The position numbers and the translations under genes were made by a program. This document shows, piece after piece, positions 26,325 to 37,000 of a stretch of DNA of 64,000 nt. The DNA lies in NCBI RefSeq assembly GCF_000739615.1, contig NZ_BATP01000057.1, positions 124,001 to 188,000 of the forward strand. Direction: 5' to 3'. Position 1 is the stretch's first letter; each line of letters opens with the position of its first letter. The DNA is from Haloferula sp. BvORR071. GTDB lineage: Bacteria; Verrucomicrobiota; Verrucomicrobiia; Verrucomicrobiales; Akkermansiaceae. A model generated the notes under the pieces. That model saw only the letters and a list, made by a program, of their open reading frames with translations. It ran no database searches and was not told the origin of the DNA.

Positions 26325-29300
26325 TTACTTTTGGTTCACATACTCCGGCGAGGTGGCGAGCAGGTAGAGCAGCTCCTTCACCCGTGCGGCGGTGGTTGTC
26401 GTGGCGGGATCCAGCGAGGCGACCGTGTTGATCACGATGCTTCGCGGGTTCGGCGTGGCGGCGGCGGCGTAGCTGGCCTTGAAGTTCCCCGCGGTGAGCA
26501 GCAGATCGAGCTGGTCGAGCACCACCGTGGCGGCCTGCGCCACGCTATCGCCCGCGGTGATGCGCGCGTCGTAGAGCTGCTCGTAGGTGCTGCGATCGAG
26601 TTTCACGTTTTCCTCCAGCGCATCGGTGGAACCGACCAGGCGATTCACGTTCTGGCCGTCGTTGTTCTGGATGATGGTGTTCGCGTAGTTCGCGGTGCGG
26701 ATCACCCCGGTCTCCGTGCTAAGCTGGAGCTCCGGCGCGACCAGTCCGGCTGCGGCCAGTTCGCCGCCAGGATTGAAGCCAGGCAGGAACCAGTTGAAGA
26801 CGGTGGGCGCGTTCTGCGGGGTCTGGCCGAGCGCGTCGTCCGTGTTCGGATAGCGATATAGCGTGGTGCCCGTGGGGAAGTTGTCGAGCTGGCCCTCCGG
26901 ATAGCCGTAGGCGCTCAGCGCGGACAGGGGCAGGGCCGACTTGCCATCGAAGGCGCGCAGCAGCTGGATGTAGCGGACGATGGGCTCCTTCTGCTTGCCG
27001 TAGCCGACTTGCTGGACGAGCTGCAGGTCGCGGGCTTCCGGATCGAGGAGGATCGCCTTGATCACCGCCTTCAAGTTGCCACGGGTGCCGGAACCGTTGT
27101 TCTCGAACTTCTGCGCGACGCGATAGACGTAGCCGCGGCTCGGGTTCGAGGTCACCAGCCGCTGGATCAGCTGGCGGCTGATGAACGGTGCGACGTTCGG
27201 ATGCGCGAAGATGATGTCCAGCGCTGCATCGAGATCCGCTTGGCCGGCCAGTCCCGACGGAATGGCGCTTCCCAACAGGTCTTCGCATCGGTGTCGTGAT
27301 ACGCCACGAAGTTCTTCAGCGGATTGGTCCACGAGGCCTGGTAGTAGGCTGGTCCATTCCCCTGGAAGAAGCTGGTGTTGTCCTGAACAGGATAGCCGCT
27401 GCCTGCCGCACCATTCCTCTTGCTGAAGCTCCAGCCGGTGAAGACACGGGCGAGGTTGGTGATGTCGTCGTTGTCGTAGGTGGTGATCGGCAAGCCGTCG
27501 CTTCCAAGCTTCAGCGTGCCATCCGGATGCAGCTCGACCAGGCCGATCGAGAAGAGCTGGAGGATCTCCCGTGCGTAGTTTTCATCCGGACTGATCAGCA
27601 CGTTGCCACTGCCATCCGTGACCGTCTTCTGGTTCTGCAGGTGGCTCAGGTATTTACCCATCACCGGGCTCTTGCTCACGTCCCCGAGCAGGGTTCGGAA
27701 GTTGCCGTCCACACGGCTGCCGAGCTGGTCGTAGTAATTCGCCAGGCCGTAGTGCTTGTTCCGCAGCAGGGCGAGATCCTCCGAGACCACGAAGAGTTCG
27801 CTCAGCGCAAAGGCCGCCCGCTGGCGCAGTTGGTCCCGGGCCTTGGTCGAAATCAACCACCAGCCGCGACGCCGGTTGTGGTAGGCCGGTTCGTCATTGT
27901 TGGTGAAGTTCGAGGGCGAGGCACCGCGCAGGTTCCACTCGTGGGCATCCGCCGCCTCGGTGTAGTCCAGCAGCTTGGTCTGGTCGTAGCCCAGCTGGGT
28001 GTCGATCCATGCCGAGTAGGCCGCCAGGCGGTCGCCGCCGTAGGTGGTCTGAATCGAGCTCACCAGCGCATCGATCTCCGCCTTGGTCGCGCCGAAGGTC
28101 GCCTGTGTCAGGAAGCGGGACACGTCGCGGGTCAGCGCATCGCCCGTCAGTACCGCCGGTGTCGGCGGGGCAGGGGGCGCTGTGAAGGTGCTGGATCCCG
28201 TTTGCTTGGTGAAGGTGCCCGCAATCTCACCACCCGGATAGGTGCCGGTGCCGATGTTCAGGTAAACCCACTTGCCCGAACTCTGGAGCAGTCCATCGAT
28301 GAGATCCTGTCCGGCAAGTGCTCCCACCGGATTGATGGTCCAGGTTTCATTTGTCACCTGGCCGATCGGCAGGGTCGGGCGTAGTTCCGGTCCTACCCCG
28401 GAGGTCACGCCATAGCGCAGGTAGGCATTCACCTGATTCGAAGTAAGGCCGCTGAAGCTGAGATTCACGCGCGCGGCGGTCTTTGAACCATTCAGGAACA
28501 GTGTCGCCACGCCGGAGCCATAGCTCTGGGCCGTGCCTTGCCGGGTGAGATAGGCCACGAAGAGCTGCTCATTGGCCGGGACATCAGTCGCGTCCTTGAT
28601 CTTCACCGTCGCCACGTTCGGCGAGCCGACCGAGTAACCGGAGCCGGTGGAGACCGTCAGCGAAACGCTTTCCGGATACTCCTCCACCGCATCGAGGGTT
28701 GGGACGATGAATACCGTGCGCGAGGTCTCACCGGCCGCGAAGGAGATGGAGCCGCTGAGCGTTGCCCCGCGGTCGTCCTTCACCGCATACTCGCTGGCCG
28801 ATGCCGTTCCGCCGAGGGCGAATGCCACTGTCGCTGGTGCCACGCCACCACTGCGGGTGATCAGGAAGGCCGCACGTCCGCCTTCCTTCTCGAAGGCATC
28901 CGGGGTCAAAGTCGTGACGCTGATGCTTCCTGCGCCATTGGCGGCATTCGGATTGGTCCCGTAAGTCTGCTCGGCGAGGTTGTTGAGCCCGTCACCATCG
29001 GGATCAAGCGTGGCATCGGCAGCGTTGTTAGGGTTCAGCCCGTTGGCGAGTTCCCACGCATCGGGAAGCCCGTCTTCGTCCGTATCGAGCACGCTGGCGA
29101 TCGAGAGGAATCCCGTCTTCTCAGCAGTGTGCGCGAGGTTCACGTCGAGCGAGCTTTCCTCCTGCAAGCGCAGGTCCGCGCCGTTCGCGCTGAGATTGCG
29201 GAAACGCAGCGTGACCGGATCGGTATCGTTGCGCGTCTGCACATCCGCGAAGAGGAAGGGATCGGCGACCTTCCGGGTGAAGGACTGCGACTTGAAGAAC

Positions 29301-30775
29301 TCGGTCACATCCGCTGCCGTCACGACAGAGTTGACCGAGAGGAAGGGCGGGGTGACCCAGCGGCCATTGCCGGGCTGCACTGCGAGGTAGTGCACTGTCT
29401 CATCGACGTGCGTCTGATCCTGCCCGGCTTCCTCCTCGAGCCTTACGGAAAAGCCGGTGGTGGTGACACCGCTGATCCGGGACTTAACCGCGCTGGCACC
29501 ATTCCGTGTAGCCGTCTGCGTCAGCACCACGGGTGCCGCCGTGAATGCCTGCGGGAAGGTGAGCGCCGCTGCCGTGTTGTTCACCGCGCTGGCGCGTCCA
29601 AGCTGCCAAAGAAGGCCGCCAACAATGTAGCTGCCCTCTTCCCCCACGAGATAGTGGACCTGCTCCTGGGCATGGCTGCCGTCCTGATAGTCCCACTCGT
29701 CGAACTGCCACTCAAATCCCGTGGACGTCACATTGCGTACGCGGATCCCCACCGGCTCGCTGTCGTTTTGCGTCGACGGCCCGAAGATCACCACCGGGTT
29801 CGTGTAGTTCACGGCAAAGTTCACCGTGTGCCACGTAGCTGCCGTTGCCTGGTCGTGGACCAGCTTGCCGATCTCCAGCTTCGCACGCACCTCGCCCTCG
29901 GTCTCGCCGAGAACGAGGAAGCCGACGTCCTCTCCGTTGCCATGCACCGTTTCCGTTCCGGCGGATTGCTCTTCCTGCAGGAAGATGTCCACGCCGGTGC
30001 CGCTCAGATTCCGGCGGCGGATGGTGAAGGGATCGACTCCGTTGTTGGTCTGCGACTGTGCGAAAATGAGCGGTTGTCGTACCGTGCTACCGAAGGTGAT
30101 CGTCTTCCACGCGTCGGTCACGTTTGCGCCGGTCTTCGCGGCTTGGAAGACCGCTCCGTCCAAGTTGCCGGTCGAAGCCGCAATCGCGATCCAGCCGACG
30201 GACTCATTCGAGAGGGCCGCCGTATCGGATTCCTGCGTGATTGCCTTGAGTTGGAAATTCGAGGTGGTCACCGCTTGGACCCGGCTGGTCACTGCCTTGG
30301 CATTCGCCGTGGACTCTACTTGAGCCAGCACCACCGGTGCAGCACTGAAGCCACTGCCCAAGGTCACTGTCTGCGTCGTGCGGGTCACTCCAGAGGTCCG
30401 GCCCGCTTGCCAGGTCTTGCCATCGATCGTGTGGGTCCCTGCCTCGATCGCCAGGTAGTTCAAGGTCTCCTGTCCGTGGACACCGTCGAGGTAGTCCCAC
30501 TCATCGATTTGGTATTCGAAGCCAGTCGCGGTGACATTGCGAACGCGGGCCGCGAAGCCCGCCGCATCCGCGTTCGTCGGCGTGCCGAGCACCACCACCG
30601 GAGCCGTAGGGAAGGCGGTGGTGAAGGTCACCTCTTGCCACGTCCCGGCATTCGGCTGGGAAAGGATCAGTGATCCGGACTCATATTTCGGGGCGGCTAC
30701 CGCACTGGCAACGAGGCCGGCGGACAACAAGGAGCTGAGGGCGACGCCACGCCGCCCTGACAAGGGATAGTTCAT
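26325..30775 (-). pseudogene. DUF1800 mosaic protein with H-lectin-like repeats, Calx-beta and CHRD domains; single-base frameshift
   Basis: Start ATG 30775 (MNYPLSGRRGVALSS, signal ending VASAVAAP). Domains from the N-terminus: four or five H-type-lectin-like repeats to about 545 (recurrent FTAAPVVLTQ and DEWDYQDGSHAQE phrases), a TSP3-like calcium segment DTDEDGLPDAWE near 565-610, Calx-beta near 625-725, CHRD near 742-858, and DUF1800 from about 885 to the end. Near 27278 the frame breaks after FVAYHDTDAKT: the continuation LLGSAIPSGLAGQ is in the other frame. Adding one base restores a 4452-nt ORF (1483 aa), so a single nucleotide is missing. This is either a recent mutation or a sequencing error. 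Without the repair the last 330 residues are lost. Confidence 0.82.
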
Positions 30776-31104
30776 GTTAGAAACGTAAGGATTTCCAACG
30801 CCAGGAGCCACGTGGCCTGGGGCGAGGGTGGATTTCTCGGTTGCTTGGTCGCCCGAATGTCTTCCGGGCTGGACCGCCGCCGCGGGGAAGACGCGGTGGG
30901 CGAAATTGACGATCCTCTTCGGAGGTCTCAGTCGCTGCTCAAGCACTCGGATCTAGCAGAGTGCTCAAGCTGGATCATTGGTTACTACCTTGATCGGAAT
31001 GCGCAACTAAAAACCATATGCAAATAGTGCTTTAATTCGTATGGATTGAGCCTCCGCGGCTTATCTGGGCGTGCTTGGGCCGGATGCCTCGCGTGGCAAC
31101 CCTG
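30776..31104. other. 329-bp intergenic region upstream of the DUF1800-DUF1501 unit
   Basis: No gene seen. It should hold the promoter of the DUF1800/DUF1501 unit. It contains a 7-bp stem AGCACTC/GAGTGCT (30942-30948 with 30959-30965) flanked by direct repeats GCTCAAGC (30937 and 30963), and an AT-rich stretch at 31005-31045 that is the most promoter-like part. Confidence 0.45.
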
Positions 31105-31641
31105 CTACTTCACGGTCTCGCCGTCGCCGTGAACGACATCGTCACTCGTGAATATTCTTCCGTCAGGGCCGGCAGATCGGAGTTCGGTGTTGGACGCCGT
31201 GATACTATGGAAGTAGTAGGGAGTTCCCCAGCGGTCGATCAAGCGTCCCGATCTGTCCAAATAGCTTCCGCCTTGTTCCAAGTAGGCCAGACGCTCCGGA
31301 TTTTTCCCAAGGAGCGCAGCTGCGATTTCCTCATTCTCTCCGGTCGGATTGCCACCGTGAGTGCGTCCATAGGTTGAAAGCAGCAACTCGATCGTGGAGA
31401 GATCTTCCTCTACGGTGCCATCTGCGGCACCCAAGGCCGCTGATGCCTCGCTTGCGACAGGTAAGGTCGTTATCTTCGCTGGCATCTCCGCTGGAGCTGG
31501 AGGCAGCGTGCGCCGCCGGCCCTCAGCTCTTTCGACCCGCACCTCTTGAGGGATTTCCCGATAGTTCAAGAAGTAGAGGCCGCCGGCGACCGCGGCTGAC
31601 GCCACCGTAGCCGCGATCACGCGACGAGAGGTTTGCTTCAT
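31105..31641 (-). CDS. Hypothetical protein with type II secretion GspG-like C-terminus
   Basis: 178 aa from ATG 31641. Residues 4-26 (SRRVIAATVASAAVAGGLYFL) form one N-terminal membrane helix, not a classical prepilin leader. The C-terminal half ends DRWGTPYYFHSITASNTELRSAGPDGRIFTSDDV (shortened in thought): the DRWGTPY and SAGPDG..TSDDV pattern is the calcium-binding loop of GspG-like pseudopilins. No N-methylation motif (GFTLIE) is present, so it is not a standard pilin. Pilin-like soluble domains of this type are common in PVC bacteria. Confidence 0.62.
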   Translation of the reverse strand: MKQTSRRVIAATVASAAVAGGLYFLNYREIPQEVRVERAEGRRRTLPPAPAEMPAKITTLPVASEASAALGAADGTVEEDLSTIELLLSTYGRTHGGNPTGENEEIAAALLGKNPERLAYLEQGGSYLDRSGRLIDRWGTPYYFHSITASNTELRSAGPDGRIFTSDDVVHGDGETVK

Positions 31642-31688
31642 CTTGGGAAGGTGGGAAGTGTGGAAGCTTTCGGAAGCCCGCTCCCAGC

Positions 31689-33113
31689 TTAGTCGGGATC
31701 CGTGTCTCCTTCGCTGTCGGCGGCAGCTCGCCTGGCGTTTCCCCGGCCAGCGTCCTGCCATCCGTCACCATTGGTCAGGCCCGCTGCGTTGTGGTCTGGC
31801 AGCAGTGCCGCCAACTCGCGCTTCACGGACGCCTGGCTTTCGTCCTTGGCGAGATTCTTCCATTCATAGGGATCACTGAGATGATCGTAGAGTTCCTCCG
31901 AACCGTCGGCATAGCGCGTGTAGCGCCATTGCTCGGTGCGGATGGAGTGGTTCCCCTGCAGCCAGGTGCTCAATGCATAGCCTTTCCATTCCGCCGCAGG
32001 ATCCTCGAGAAGGCGATGGATGTTATCACCCTCGACGTGGGATGGCCTCGGGATGCCCGCAAGTTCCGTGAGCGTGGGATAGAGACTGCTGAAGTCAACG
32101 GGACGAGTGCTGAGTGTTCCGGGCTTGGTAAGACCAGGCACGACCCAGATGTAGGGCGCGCGCGTCGCTTCTTCCCACAGGGCGAATTTCCTCCAGTGCT
32201 CCTTCTCGCCGAGATGCCAGCCGTGATCGCCTAAGAGGATGACGATGGTGTCCTCACGATAGCTGGAAGCATCCAGTGCGTCGAGCAAGCGGCCGATCTC
32301 CGCGTCCGCATAGGAGACCGCGGCCAGGTAGGCCTGTATCGCTTCTTTCCAGCGACCCGATTCAATGATTTGCCGGTGATCTCCCTTGGGCCGCGCGAAG
32401 GCCACGCCTGCCTCTGGGACATCGGCCAGATCGTTTTCCTGGATGGGCGGCAGCTCGATCGACTCCAGAGGATGAAGATCGAAGTACTTCTTCGGCACGA
32501 ACCACGGCATGTGGGGCTTGTGCAGTCCCACGGTCAGGAGGAAAGGCTTGTCGTGCTTCTTCTGCAACTGGGCGATCCCGTAGTCGACAATGCGGTGATC
32601 GCTGAGCTCCGAGTCATCGGCATCCACCGCACCGAAGCGGATCCCGCCCACTCCCTTGCTGCCAGCCGGCGAAGGCCCCATCGGGCCCTCATTCTGCAGA
32701 TAGTCATCCCACTCCGATTTCCGGTCATAGGCACCGTGATAGATCTTGCCGGAGCCGAGCGTGAGATAGCCCGCTTGGCGGAATACGGAGATCAGCGTCT
32801 TTTCCGGCGGGATCACCTTCCGCCAATCATCGCCGTTTCCATAAACCCCCGAGGTGTAGGGACGCACCCCGGAGAGAAGGCTGGAGCGTGAGCCATTGCA
32901 TACCGGCACGGTGGCGTGGGCGTTCGTGAAGCTAAGGCCCCGGGCCGAGAGCCGGTCAATGTTCGGCGTCTTAGTTTGCTTGTTGCGGCCTGTATAGCCG
33001 ACCCAATGGTTCAGGTCGTCGGCAGCAATGAGCAGGATGTTGGGCCTACGCGCCTCCTCGGCTCTGAGAAGGGGAGCGACAAAGAGCAGGAGGACCAGGA
33101 GGTGATTCTTCAT
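31689..33113 (-). CDS. Secreted sulfatase (iduronate-2-sulfatase-like)
   Basis: 474 aa from ATG 33113 (in-frame ATGs further upstream give no signal peptide). Signal MKNHLLVLLLFVAPLLRA. Sulfatase fold: metal-binding RPNILLIAADDLNHW at 24-37, formylglycine site with C72 in VCNGSRSSLLSG, substrate/metal segments KPFLLTVGLHKPHMPW near 195-210, ILLGDHGWHLGEKEHW near 335 and the C-terminal LYDHLSDPYEWKNLA near 435. The modification motif reads C-N-G-S-R rather than the usual C-x-P-x-R or C-x-A-x-R. Acts in the periplasm or outside on sulfated glycans. Isolated: no carbohydrate operon or anaerobic maturase is adjacent. Confidence 0.88.
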   Translation of the reverse strand: MKNHLLVLLLFVAPLLRAEEARRPNILLIAADDLNHWVGYTGRNKQTKTPNIDRLSARGLSFTNAHATVPVCNGSRSSLLSGVRPYTSGVYGNGDDWRKVIPPEKTLISVFRQAGYLTLGSGKIYHGAYDRKSEWDDYLQNEGPMGPSPAGSKGVGGIRFGAVDADDSELSDHRIVDYGIAQLQKKHDKPFLLTVGLHKPHMPWFVPKKYFDLHPLESIELPPIQENDLADVPEAGVAFARPKGDHRQIIESGRWKEAIQAYLAAVSYADAEIGRLLDALDASSYREDTIVILLGDHGWHLGEKEHWRKFALWEEATRAPYIWVVPGLTKPGTLSTRPVDFSSLYPTLTELAGIPRPSHVEGDNIHRLLEDPAAEWKGYALSTWLQGNHSIRTEQWRYTRYADGSEELYDHLSDPYEWKNLAKDESQASVKRELAALLPDHNAAGLTNGDGWQDAGRGNARRAAADSEGDTDPD

Positions 33114-33484
33114 GTCAGGATGAATTGGGAAAGCAAGGTGCCAGGATGGATGAAACAAGTTGTCGGAGCAGGAAGTGCGAGCGATGGCAGTGCCACTTTG
33201 GATCCGGCCGGCTGGCAAATAAGCCAAGGTCCGGGGAAGAGAAGGGACACGCGATCCCATCATGCCCTCAGGCTGGAATCGGCTCTCACAGGATCGATTC
33301 AAAGACAGCAACAACAACGTCCCGTGTCGCCGAGGCGTCCACTCGCGGTGTCGAAGCTGGTAAGAACGAGGATCATGGAATCCGATTTTCTAGGAAGCAG
33401 GGTCTCAAATGGTCCGCAGGAAGGCGGAACCGCGGGAGCAACCCGGCGCGGCCCTACGAAGGGCTAGCTGCGCGATGCTGATTT

Positions 33485-33526
33485 CAATTCCCACTTGGAG
33501 GTGGGAATTGCAAGTCCTATTTTTTG
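33485..33526 (+). terminator. 10-bp perfect hairpin followed by a T-run
   Basis: CAATTCCCAC (33485-33494), loop TTGGAG, GTGGGAATTG (33501-33510), followed at 33519 by ATTTTTTG. Stem and T-run resemble an intrinsic terminator, but they are 9 nt apart and no gene ends just upstream on the plus strand. It may be a mobile palindrome. Confidence 0.45.
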
Positions 33527-33590
33527 TCCGGCATGGTTTGGTGCCGATACGGCTCCACCGCCGCGTGGTCCTTTTTGTGGCGCAGCCACT

Positions 33591-33621
33591 TTAGGAGTGC
33601 GGCGAACATCGCCGCTTTTTC
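33591..33621. repeat. REP-like hairpin with T-run
   Basis: TTTAGGAG then GCGGCGA (33599-33605), loop ACA, TCGCCGC (33609-33615) and TTTTT. The layout AGGAG plus GCGGCGACA-like stem is the same as the left arm of the elements at 15643-15670 and 58490-58558, so it is a probable family member. On its own it also looks like a terminator. Confidence 0.45.
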
Positions 33622-33798
33622 GGCGGACTCACCCAGGGAACCAAGTTCCAGGCTAGTCCTCCTTCACCACATTCTCCGCCTGGGCAAGAGCCACTCAACT
33701 CACCTCTTTGAAAAACAGAGCAGGTGAGGGGCCGCAGCGTGTCGGCTTGGACGGGGATGGACCATTCATCGGAGCCCTCGCCGATCACGCTTGCGGTG

Positions 33799-34012
33799 AT
33801 CCGGCCGTGGGTGCGGCCGGATGGATTATTGGGTGAATCAGGGAAAGGGGGGTGGGGTGCGCCGTCCGCCGGGAGGGCGGACGGCTCCATTTTCGGGAGG
33901 TGGTAAGCCCGGCCGCGGGGAGGGTGCGGCCGGACTTACTCGCACACTCTGCCCCGATCCCGCACCATCCACCATTACGTGATCGCGTTCCCCGGACTTC
34001 GCTCGGGGAACG
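33799..34012. repeat. Cluster of four strong stem-loops
   Basis: (1) ATCCGGCCG/CGGCCGGAT, 33799-33822. (2) GCCGTCCGCC/GGCGGACGGC, 33861-33885. (3) GTAAGCCCGGCCGC with GCGGCCGGACTTAC, 14 bp with one mismatch, 33903-33939. (4) CGTTCCCCG/CGGGGAACG, 33986-34012. Stems 1 and 3 share the core TCCGGCCG. Stem 4 lies 14 bp after the stop of the minus-strand giant gene and might act as its terminator, although no T-run is present. A dense array in 214 bp. Confidence 0.65.
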
Positions 34013-34025
34013 GTCCCCAGCAGCC

Positions 34026-37000
34026 TCACTTCAAGCTCGCGAGGTATTCTAAAAGATCGCGTAGCTCCTGCGGCTTCAGGATCTCACCCATGGGCGGCAT
34101 CGGGCTGACCGGCGGGGTCTTGGTGGCGATCTCCGCGGCAGGCACGCTGGTCTTGCTGCCGTCTGGCAGTTGCAAGGTCATGACACCATCCTTCTCCTCG
34201 GCAAGGGTGCCAGCCACTGCGCTGCCATCCTTCTTGGTCAAGGTCATCATCCCGAAGCCCGGGGCGATCACGGCCTGCGGATCGAGCAGAGACTGCAGCA
34301 AATAGCTGCGCTCCTTCTTGCCGATCTCTGAAAGCGGCGGCCCGACGTTTGAGCCTTCCTCACCGACGCGATGGCAGGCGGTGCAGTTTGCCGCCAGATT
34401 GGTTTCGAAGACTTTCTTGCCAGCGTCGGCGTTGCCACCGGCCAGGGCATAGGACCACTTCGCCAGTCCGCCCTTCACGGCGAGGGCGGCTTCCGCCTCG
34501 TGGATGCTGTCGAGCTGCAGGTTGGAGGCGCATTCGATCACCTCAAGCTGGATGGCGGGATCAAGCTTGCCGGTCCCGAGGTCGCCGACGAGGCCATCAA
34601 GCACGGCTTTGGAGTCAGGCAGGAACAGCAAAAGGCGCACTGCGATCTGACGCTCGGTCGTGTCCGGAGACTTGAGGCCGGTCTGGCGGACGTAGTCGAG
34701 GATCAGCTTGGGCCGCTCGTCGGAAAGAGCGTCTGCTGCCGCCGAGCGGAGGGCAGGGGATTCTTGCCGCAGCAAGGCCTCCGCGAGGTCCGCCCATTGC
34801 GGGGCCCGCGAATTCTTGAGATGCCACAGGGCGCGGATTCTCGCACCGGGATCCAATTGCGGATCTGCTGCCTGCTTGGCCAGCGTCGCCAAGTCCTGCT
34901 CCACTCCGAGTGCGTCCAGCGCGGCGCTCGCGGCCTTGGCCACCGCGGCGTCGCGTCCGAGTGGTGTGATCATTCCCGCCAGCTTCGCGGCCAGCGCCGG
35001 GGCCAGATCCACTGCAGGCGTCGGGCTGAAGTGGCCGTCCACGGAATCGAGCAGTTCGGACGATCTCACGCTGGCCAGCGCCTCCAGTGCGGCAGTGCGC
35101 AGGGGTGTTGGACGCTTGGCATCGGCAGCATAGGTGGCGAGACGCAGCAGCGCGGCTTCGTCGCCGATTCGGCGGTTCGCGCTGATCGAGCGGCGGAGCG
35201 CGGAAACTCGTGGCTCGGGCTTCGCCTCAAGCAGCGGCGCGAGCGGGGCCACTCCTTGCTCTCCTTGGGCGGTTTCATAGATGGACCTTGCCGCCTCCGC
35301 CACCACGGCGGGCTCGGCATCGGAGAGGAAGAGGGCGAGCGCCTTGTGAGCGTCGAAGGACTTGGATTCTCCACCGCCGCTCTTCTCCGCGGGGATCTTG
35401 CGAAGCGAGTCCTCGATCGAATTCCTCAAGGCTACGACACCGGCGAGCCGGACCGCTGTTGAGGGGTGCCTGGTGATCTTGGTCGCGAGCGCTTCATCGA
35501 TGAAATGGCTCAAGGCGCGGCTTCCTGCGTGCGTGAGATAGGCATCCTTGCCGGCATTCTCAGACAGCATGGCGAGGATCGCGTCGGCCTGATTCCGCAT
35601 GCCAGCCTTCCCGATGGCGATCGCCGCCTGGAAGCGGACCCGTGGCGAAAGATCACCCAGCAAGGGGCCAAGCGCGGATGGGGTCGCCTGGCACTCACCC
35701 GCCCACTTTGCCGCTTGAGCCCGCAGCTCGGGATCCGGCTCCTTGATCAGCGCCGAGAACAGAGAGGCATCGAATTGCTTCCCTTGCGAGAGACCCCATA
35801 GCGCATGGATCCTTGCGATCTGGGGCACCTTGGCGGTTCCCGCCTCCTTGATCAGGGCCTGCCACTTGGTCCGCCGGGCGAGTTCCCACTGGGCGTCCAG
35901 CCGCACCCGCTGGTCGACGTGGCCCAGCCGCTCCAGCAGCTCCTCGTCCTTGGCTTTGCCCGCGCCTTCCTTGAGCATTGCGGCTACCTCCTTGCGCACA
36001 GCGCTGCCTGCCGCCGCCGGGTCATCGATCTTCCAGAGCGCGCCCTTTTCCTTGAGGGGATAGCCGCCCTGCCAATCGGCCACATACAGTGCGCCGTCCG
36101 GCCCGAAGTTGCAGCCCACAAAGGGGGTGCCGCTTGCCATCAGATGGTCGTCGGCCATCTTGTAGGCCGCGCCATCCGGCTCCAGCTTGAAGGAATTGAT
36201 CTTCCCGGCAGGGAACTGGGTCAGGAAGAAGTGATCGCGGTAGCGCTCGTTCAGCGCAGTGCCGGGATTGTGGGCGAAGCCGCTCGGACCATCGAGGTAG
36301 AGCGAGAGCGGCGGCAGGATCGCAGCCGGCCGGTCCTCGCCATCGGGGAAGGCGATCCGCTCATCCATCCACGGGTTGTACTTCCCGCCACGATACTGGT
36401 AGTAGCAGCGCCAGCCCGTGTCCGAACCCTCCACGATGTAGACCAAGCGTTCCTTCTCGCCCTTCTGGTCGGAGTCATTGTCCACCCCGAAGATGTTCCC
36501 GTAATCGTCGAAGGCGATCTGCTGGACGTTGCGCAGGCCGCGGGCGAAGACCTCGAAGTCGCTGCCGTCGGGGTTGCAGCGCAGCAGGGCACCCTCGTGG
36601 GGATAGAACCAACGCTTGCCGCCGTTGACCACATTGGTCCCCTTGTCGCCGATGGTCCAGTAGAGCTTCCCATCCGGCCCGAAGATCAGGCCGTGCATGT
36701 CGTGGCCGGCGTAGTTGATGTGGACGCCGAAGCCGCTGGCGATCGCCTTGCGCTCGTCCGCCACTCCGTCGCCATTCGTATCCCGGAGCTTCCACACATC
36801 GGGGATGATCGTGGCATAGACATCGCCATGGCGGGCCAGCACCCCGGCGGCGATGCCGGTGACCTCAGTGTTGAAGCCCTCCGCGAAGACCGTCGCCTTG
36901 TCTGCCACCCCGTCGCCATCGGTATCGACCAGACGGTGGATCTTCTCGCTGTGGACCGTCAGGTCATGCCAGTCGATCTGGCCGTTCTTGTCGTGGTCCT

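Larger units (their letters stand above)
33114..34025. other. 912-bp gene-free region rich in palindromes
   Basis: No convincing gene on either strand; two small open frames (33125-33481 plus, 33591-33890 minus) lack codon usage or family support. The stretch near 33118-33480 is featureless apart from the sulfatase promoter. From 33485 on it carries at least six stem-loops, listed separately. The whole looks like a repeat dump or degenerated gene remnant between the sulfatase and the giant PVC protein gene. Confidence 0.6.

Noticed and set aside
27270..27290. Programmed frameshift in the DUF1800 gene
   Set aside because: No slippery heptamer or downstream structure is seen; a single missing base is simpler.
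28538..30673. 711-codon open frame on the plus strand opposite the DUF1800 gene
   Set aside because: Arg/Ala/Gly-rich shadow of the GC-rich minus-strand gene; the minus strand encodes clear domains over the same bases.
33125..33481. 118-codon plus-strand open frame before a hairpin with T-run
   Set aside because: Codon use unlike the genome's genes and no recognisable family; the 5' end lies in the sulfatase promoter.
33591..33890. 99-codon minus-strand open frame
   Set aside because: Spans several palindromes and shows no family; at best a degenerate fragment.
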